Positions 57,556 through 64,000 of a stretch of 64,000 nt of DNA are shown here, piece by piece. Each line of letters begins with the position of its first letter. Position 1 is the stretch's first letter. A program made the position numbers and the translations under genes. The stretch spans positions 3,782,001-3,846,000 of the forward strand of contig OY725491.1 of the NCBI GenBank assembly GCA_963281255.1, in the 5' to 3' direction. Under the pieces are notes generated by a model that saw nothing but the letters and a program-made list of their open reading frames with translations, did not search any database and was not told the DNA's origin. The stretch comes from Aphrocallistes beatrix. Lineage: Eukaryota; Porifera; Hexactinellida; Sceptrulophora; Aphrocallistidae.

Positions 57556-58816
57556 AATTTAAAATGCAAGCCATCAAGTTCTAAACCTTCAAACCGGTTG
57601 CTACGTTTAAGCATTATACGCATTGAAATTAATATCAAACGCTAGTTTAATCTAAAAATGGATATATTACATATATAGAACATGTCTAATTTAGCAACAC
57701 TCATACACAGACACACAAACGTATAATTGCAATAGCAAATGGATATCTATTAAATAGAGATAAATACGATAAATGTGCTCAAATTACGCATCCAGAAGAA
57801 GTAAATAATAAAAGTCATTCTACAAAATAAATCTGAAAATGTTTAATAAAATGTTGGGAAAAATGAGTACTACATATCAACGTGCATGTAACATCCTCGC
57901 TAGTGATGATATCCCAGGAAAGTTACGAGTTGAGGAGTGCAATCAGAACATAATAATTGAGAAGAGAGCCGGTCAAAAGAATATTCACTTGTGCAGAGAC
58001 GTGTAAACAGCTCCAGCTTACATTTCGAACAGAACGAAACATGTTTTGATCCACAGGCACAGGGTCGGGAGACTTTCTCAGAATAAATGTCGCCTATTTC
58101 AAATTCATCCCTTTTGGTCTACATAATCACCACAAAAAGCATGTTAAACTTGTCCAGCCGTGCTCATTTCCCCAAACAATTATCAAAAGTATTTAGACTA
58201 CAAATGGCTAAACATCAACTAGTTTAAAATTTAGGCGTTTACAAATATAATCAACAAAAATACGTAGATTGATAAATATCCTTGATGGTGTTTGGACTAA
58301 CAGTACTTTCAACATATTAATGCGAATAAAAAGGTTTTTTAGAGACCACATAAGGTGCGCGTTATTGGGAGGTGCCCCATTCAAGGTTCCAATTTCCATC
58401 CCAGACAACAATATGTCACAATAGCAATGTAGACATAACAGTAGATATATAAGCACGTTACAACCAAGTGTAATTGGAATTTAGGTTAGTAAGAAATTGA
58501 GAAATGCAAACATCATCCATAATTGGCAAAATTCTAAAAATATAAACAGGTGTATGTGTACTTTACATGGCTAGCTATATTTAGAATTCTATCACCACAT
58601 TACAAGAAACTAGTTCTATTATTAGCATGTGATCCAATTATGGGCACTACAGCTGTAGTTAATTAATGTGAAAATTAATTATATACATTTACTGAATATG
58701 TAAACTAAGTTTCGATTCAGTCAAATAATTTTTGCAGTAACTCTGAACATGCTGGTTTTGATTGGAAATGTTGATAAGCCTACCATTTGGCTGGTCACTT
58801 GGGTTGCAAAATATAA
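57556..58816. other. no gene I can support
   Basis: AT-rich. A short segment near 58080-58140 has a weak PFGL-type reading like reverse transcriptase but too little to call. Confidence 0.35.
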
Positions 58817-59269
58817 TTATGATGTCGTGGATTTAATTAATCGCTTGACCATTGGGAGGGTGTGAGAAGCCCCATTGGGAGGCGAATAATTTTGGTAGAA
58901 GAAATCCTTTTGTGAAGTTGAAGGTGTGGGGATTATAGACACCGTGGGCTGTGAATACCCCAAATGACTGTTTGTGTATCTGGCTGTTTGCCCGGAGAGA
59001 TTCCCACGGCTGGAGCACGTCCTGTGGCAACCTTTTCTCAGTCCCACTGTAATTCCAAATGAAAGAAATATAAATTTCAATTACGATATCAACGCTAGTT
59101 ACTATACCAGGCTTGGAGTAGAGTATACCCTCTCTTAAACAGTACATGGAGCTCCGATTCATCCAAATTGCAGATATTTGATGTATAAATAAATGATCTA
59201 CATAAATAATTCCCTTCTCAATGCCAAATAATGTACAATCAATTGGTTCGAAATAAATATTGATCACTC

Positions 59270-60515
59270 ACACGCGAAGCATTTTTGGACCATGGGGATA
59301 AGAACAACTGGACTAGGAAAGTATTTTATTTTCCCATCATTTGTAATTGGACCATGGATACATGACTTGGGTTATATTTCCCGCTTCTGTATCTGAATTA
59401 TCTTTTCGTTCATTTGTAGTATAAAGATAATGAATATTTAACTCCAAACTCCTTGTAAATCCTAAAGGATTCCTTTTCTAACCTTTCTGCAAAAAGAAAA
59501 GAAAATTAAAAATTTGAAAAATTGAAGATTATTTTTAGAGTAGTAGTATTCGGGAGCGTTAAGTGAATTCTTCAGAATTTACGCTTTCATGCGGGACAAA
59601 CGAATGGCATAGAGATGGTGCAGACAGCAACTTTACACATTTGCTGCACAAAATAGTTGATGAGTTTACTATCCCTCCCTTTAAGACTAGTACTAATATA
59701 TTATATTCCGCTAAATACTATCTCAAATGTCCCTCTAAAATACTATTTATGTCTCCCTTTTTTCCTTGCTTAGTTTAGTATGTAACTTTATACTGTCCTC
59801 ATGAAACCGAGTTACATCTATTGGAGGATGCTATTGCGAGGACGAGAGAGCAGGACGCATTACAAGTTGGAAACAGCGCCTAGTTCGAGGGAACGGTTCA
59901 TGGAGCAAATTCAGAGAAAATTGATTTAACAATCGAGAGGGAGGCGGGAGAGAGGAAGGAATGTAATTATTAGTATTTTATCTCAATGCAAATATAAATT
60001 ACTGTATATACTCGAATAGTAGCCTTCCAGAATACTAATGTTAATCAGACATCTTACTGTAGAACTACCCGGTGTGAGTCTGGAATATTAGAAGTGGCTA
60101 ATATTTGAAATGGTTTCAAGTGGCTTTAGCTTATTTTAAACAAGCAAAATCAGTACCCACTCTGATACTCTATCTCATTTGATTCAGTACAAAGAGGTAA
60201 TCGTTAAAACGGCGCTCTTAGGAGTACGGTGTAGACAAGGGGAGGCATACCCTCTCGACGTACCCATGTAGAGTCACCCGAGTAAGGCCTAAATTGAAGC
60301 AAGAATAAGACGTAAACCAGATAAGTAGGAAAAAAATTTCGTAAGTAGGAATAAGGGCAAAACATTTCAAGTAGGAAAATAATTAAGACCTAAAATATCC
60401 TATTTCACAAGGTTCTTATACATATCTCTCACCAAAATACTTACTTTCGCTCCAAATTTCCAATTTGGTCCTATTCCGATTCCCCTATGTATTTCAAGAT
60501 ATAACCAATGAAAAA
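59270..60515. other. no gene seen
   Basis: AT-rich with a possible transposon end near 60002 (ACTGTATATACTCGAATAG). The ORF at 59563-59778 has no recognisable motif. Confidence 0.35.
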
Positions 60516-60516
60516 A

Positions 60517-61094
60517 TCTTTACTATTATAACTCGATTAATGTTTATTTTTACATATACAAGGGCGCTTCGCTTGCATGCGCTGTGCGGAGGGCGGAAGT
60601 GTCCAACGGAAGCGCAATCGGGCGCCTGGGGTCACATTAATTAATCATAAGGGAGCTAACATCTCAAAATATGTTTGTCTTACTGTTATAATCGATATCA
60701 CTCGAAAAATCATCAAATTATAATTTTTTGATTTTTTTATGCGTTATGATGACGTCATCACTGAGTGATGACTCATCATTTTTCATGATAGTTGTATCAG
60801 AATAGTTGTATCAGATGAATATTAATATACATATTCTATTAAAATTTCAGGCTTCTATCACAAAACAGCTTTTTTGTTATAGTCAAAAAACTGAAATTTC
60901 TAATTAAAAAAGGTGACAATAACATCATAATTCCATGATGAGTCGACATTTTCGTGTGAGGTCTGAATTTGTGGAGCCATAGCCAAAGGTCTCCCACATT
61001 CCCAAAATCAGACAAATGTGCCTAGCAGTTTCACCAATCATTTGGTTGCAGATATATCTATATACATCAATATACTATACACTTTAATCGAGTT
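60517..61094 (-). repeat. Helitron-like repeat with inverted 5' end on both sides
   Basis: The family body in minus orientation, 3' end CAAGGGCGCTTCGC near 60559, 5' end TTAATCGAGTTTTAATAGTA at 61073-61094. Unusually a second, inverted 5' terminus (CTTTACTATTATAACTCG) lies at 60518, outside the 3' end. Confidence 0.65.
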
Positions 61095-61105
61095 TTAATA
61101 GTATT

Positions 61106-61421
61106 AATAATAAGCTTTTCTTGTGGGCAACTTGTTATTGAGGAACACAACAATGCTGCAATGATATGTACATGTGTTACATAAATTTTCATTCAGTGCT
61201 CCCTATCTCAACGCTCCCCATAACGCCCCTTCCTCTCCAGGGTAATCAAAGGCAATCAAACGCCCCTGGGGGCGATAGAGCTCCCTATATTAGCGTATAA
61301 GAACAAAAGATGTTTTTAAATGAAGGCATGCTTCTACAGAAATTATAGATGTAAATGTATTACACTTTACTTCGCTCTTGCTCGCATTTCCAACATATGT
61401 AGGGATCATCACCTATATCTT
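61106..61421. other. no gene seen
   Basis: Contains GCTCCCTATCTCAACGCTCC and a second ctccctatatta motif; perhaps a MITE fragment, not defined. Confidence 0.3.
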
Positions 61422-62285
61422 CTAAAACCGTACATCTTCACAGCCAGCGTGAAACCAACTTTCACAAAAATCACAACCCGCCCAGTCATCATTCTTCTGG
61501 TCTCTCAGAGTTGGGCAATCATGCATCCCGCATTTCTCGTAGATTTCATTATCATCATTGTTAGCAACAAGGATAGGAGTTAATTCTTTACTGCTACAAA
61601 AAGAAGATAGCCCACTTCCAAAGCATCCAGATTGATACGTTGTCACGTCTTTTTCGCATTTACGCCTTGAAGATTCGGCAATCATAATTTGGCTATTCAG
61701 AAGACGCCTGCGTCTTTCCTGAGTATACTTAACAGTCTTTCTCTTGCATCTATTCCGTTCCTTATCCATCGCTACAAAATGAGCTAGAGTCACATTAGTA
61801 CATTGCACCACCATATCCGCTAAGACGATAACTAACTGCGTAAAGATCGCCAATCCTCTCCCTTGCGCATGCCCGATGCACTCCTCCTTTGGTAAATTTT
61901 CTAATCCTTTGTACGGATCATTCTCTCGTCACCGCTTAAAAGAGCTTGATTCCCCATCACCTACATATGTGGTAAAAGCAAGAGAATGTTTGGTGACAGA
62001 TCTAGCCCAAATTTCAGGTGCAGCTGAAGATTCCATTCCTTGGCTAGTCCCGAAATAGTTAGCCGGACACTCGCCGAAATGTTTCTTCCAGGATTCGCCA
62101 TACTCATCTGAATTGTCTTTCTTCCTCTCTTCAGTCCATTTGAGACATTTGCTGCACACGAGTTCATAGAGGACGTAGTCTAATACCTTACCGCTATATA
62201 CCTCAATTGCAGCCACGCGAACTCTTGATTCGAATAGTGCCCTCTCTGATGCCAAGAAGCGTCGTTGCTTACATTACAATTCTTA
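61422..62285 (-). pseudogene. second Mutator-like transposase with PHD-like end, decayed and deleted
   Basis: Upstream frame near 62280 carries VSNDASWHQRGH (counterpart of the SxDGxWxKRG first catalytic block). Frame 62255-61929: AAIEVYSGKVLDYVLYEL, a cysteine group, and TTYVGDGESSSFKRV (second acidic block). After a shift, NLPKEECIGHAQGRG, then 61853-61422 with a basic DKERNRCKRKTVKYTQERRR tail and a PHD-like CGMHDC...WAGCDFCESWFHAGC end. Compared with 50421-53028 the middle third of the protein is missing, so it is an internal deletion derivative. It shares the order catalytic domain, basic tail, PHD-like finger. Confidence 0.7.
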
Positions 62286-62439
62286 CAGTTTAGGAAATTT
62301 GATGTGTCGGCTGTGTCGTCTCCAAGTTTAGTTGACATAAACATGGATTGCTGACAGATTCGACCAATTTCAAGAGGGAAACTTTGTTCATGCGCTTCCA
62401 GGTATTCTGTATCCTATGGAGATTGCTCGATGGGTTAGC

Positions 62440-62830
62440 GGTGTACGAACTGCACGACTTAGGGATTAATAAACGTCACACCACACCGTAGCACTAGGAG
62501 TCCGATGGGATGGCCGAAAGACATATCGACTTCGTCAAACAAGTGATACGTTGCTTGATGCTCGATCGCCACCAAGAAAAGGGTTCCTGGCCATCGTTGT
62601 TGCAAAATATTGCTTTATAAAGCAATAATCTGGACAACGCGTCGAGTAAAATATCTCCACCCATATTGCTGTTCGGCCTTCAGCTGAGGTCACCAATCAA
62701 TATGCTCATTAGCACTGGTAATACTCCAACAAAAGTTATAGGGTCATCCAGTCAGTATCTCGAAACAACGGTAAAGAGGAGGCAAGAATTGAGTGAAATT
62801 GCACGATAAAACCAAGAGTGTGCCAATCGG
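62440..62830 (+). pseudogene. Ty3/gypsy integrase C-terminal fragment
   Basis: A frame from 62447 reads ELHDLGINKRHTTP, then ESDGMAERHIDFVKQVIRC and DRHQEKGSWPSLLQNIAL, with stops at 62489 and 62618. YHPxSDGxxERxNxxVKxxL is the end of the retroviral-type integrase core, whose last catalytic Glu is the E of AERH. The downstream HILLFG/SPINMLIS piece is the following linker. Small, broken scrap of a retrotransposon. Confidence 0.65.
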
Positions 62831-63232
62831 GGGAAGTATGTGATAAAATGGAGAAGTATGATCATGGCAAGAAAAAATCCAACAAATCCAACCATTGAAG
62901 ATTGGTTCATGATTAGTATGAAGGACTATTCTTATACATGTTAGTTTGTAGTAAGAGAGAGACTGTCACACTTGTCAACCTCCTTTGTATTAATATTCAT
63001 TACGCTCCATTAAATTTCAGCAAGATATAGATATGCTATATAGTTTGTATTTTGCACGTAAGTCTTGAAGTAATCCATGGTTAATACCGTGAAAAGGTTC
63101 TAGTTACGTAGGCTGTGTAGTATAGAGTATACTCCGCATAAAGCTTTACCTCACAATAGAAATCATTGTGAAATCATTATAGTCTACATGAGACAAAAAA
63201 GTTATGTTTATATTTTTTTACATTTTTTTATA
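62831..63232. other. no gene seen
   Basis: AT-rich spacer between the integrase scrap and the deleted Tc1. Confidence 0.4.
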
Positions 63233-63823
63233 CAGGGTGTAACAAAATTGATGCCCTATCACAGAAGGTCAATCGGTTTTCCATTTGTTTGGGAAAAATC
63301 TTGGCATGAAAGGTCTCTTGTTGCTTTTAGCACCGATAGTATTCCTTAATCAATCACTGATGTCCTCTCTTAAAAAAACCGAAAAACTGGGTTAGTTTTG
63401 ACAAGAAAACTCCCACCAAACATATCCGAATACATTTTCCAACAAAACGGTGCTCCTGCTCACAAGGCTATAAGGACACAGGATTGGGGCAAACAACATC
63501 TAAAAGCATTCTGGACGAAAGGTACCTGGCCTGCCAACTCCTCAGACTTGAATCCAATCGAGAATTTGCGGGCTATTGTGCAGAGCGGAGTCGATGACAT
63601 GGAGGAGGCAACGAATCTAAAAGTTCTTGAAAATTAGCTGAAATTCGTATGGACGCAGTTAACCCTCGATATTTAGATAACCTTGTTAGCAGTATGCCTG
63701 AGAAGGGTTATACATGTGTTAAACTTAATGGTGGAATTATTGGAAAGTGATTAATGAACTGCTCCTTTCTAATCGAAAATTATTATTACTAATTTGATAG
63801 GGCATCAATTTTATTACACCCTG
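63233..63823 (+). mobile_element. internally deleted Tc1-like element, 591 bp
   Basis: Termini CAGGGTGTAACAAAATTGAT and, inverted, CAGGGTGTAATAAAATTGAT; TA at 63231-63232 and 63824-63825. Only the 3' half of a transposase remains. Confidence 0.92.
63398..63700 (+). pseudogene. Tc1 transposase C-terminal half
   Basis: FQQNGAPAHKAIRTQDW corresponds to the FQQDGAPAH second-aspartate block, with Asp changed to Asn. SSDLNPIENLRAIVQSGV keeps the Glu. The frame stops at 63637; a continuation in another frame (VCLRRVIHVLNL-like) reaches about 63700. The first Asp and the DNA-binding half are deleted. Confidence 0.85.
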
Positions 63824-64000
63824 TACATTGTTTCATACACAATTGATGGATTTTGAAAAATATTCGAGACTAGCTTCAACTGATTGACAAATAGGATTTA
63901 GGGGTGTAAATTTTCGCAAATTATTTGCTATCTGACAGCAACATCTTCACTTCTACCATTTATTCGAATCACTCTGTGGTATCATTAATTGAAAAGTATC

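Noticed and set aside
58080-58140. Gypsy reverse-transcriptase fragment (FKFIPFGL)
   Set aside because: Only a handful of residues agree and the frame is broken on both sides.
58817-59267. 144-residue minus ORF as a gene
   Set aside because: No recognisable domain, no splice or start context and composition like its surroundings; left uncalled.

Overview
This window reads as repeat-dense, AT-rich nuclear DNA from an invertebrate animal. The evidence is eukaryotic transposon classes (Tc1/mariner, pogo/Tigger, hAT, P, MULE/Mutator, Helitron, piggyBac-like TTAA elements), consensus spliceosomal introns (GTAAGT donors), a tRNA-derived SINE-like unit and no bacterial-style operons. An arthropod such as a copepod is plausible from the mixture of families, but the sequence alone does not fix the species. 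I found no convincing single-copy host gene; almost every coding stretch is a transposase, a retrotransposon fragment or a transposon-like family, and most carry frameshifts or stops.

Layout. 1-4624: 3' part of a pogo/Tigger element that has absorbed a decayed transposon-like gene (itself split by a 360-bp hAT MITE) and an 892-bp foldback element. 4750-9000: Helitron Rep remnant, a broken mariner, and Helitron-like non-autonomous repeats. 10894-12848: TTAA-flanked element holding a 766-bp MITE. 13402-19191: a four-element nest (MITE, Tc1, Helitron-like repeat, and a 3.1-kb hAT element with an almost intact transposase). 19786-23737: P-like foldback element holding a Helitron-like repeat and a THAP-encoding P-type element. 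24582-27844: Tigger-like element holding a second P-type element with a 1.2-kb minisatellite. 29171-32110: gypsy-type integrase gene with exon-like structure and a DIRS-like remnant. 33722-37640: MITEs and a GC-richer possible GIY-YIG fragment. 38301-42331: Tc1 split by a 2.7-kb FLYWCH/MULE element with perfect 9-bp duplications. 42370-48660: further MITEs, tandem repeats and a small zinc-finger ORF inside inverted repeats. 50421-53028: Mutator-like transposase gene ending in a PHD finger, broken only by one indel in an A8 run. 53937-63823: Helitron-like repeats, a Tc1, a decayed second Mutator/PHD copy, a gypsy integrase scrap and an internally deleted Tc1.

The window is best read as layered insertions whose target-site duplications give a relative chronology. 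The most informative points are: a Helitron-like family with flanking A and T but a non-canonical 3' CTTG; 7-bp duplications shared by several CATAG-ended P-type families, one of which encodes a THAP domain; two 766-bp MITE copies that appear nearly identical, 22 kb apart; and the PHD-finger Mutator gene. Coordinates of repeats without clean duplications are approximate.
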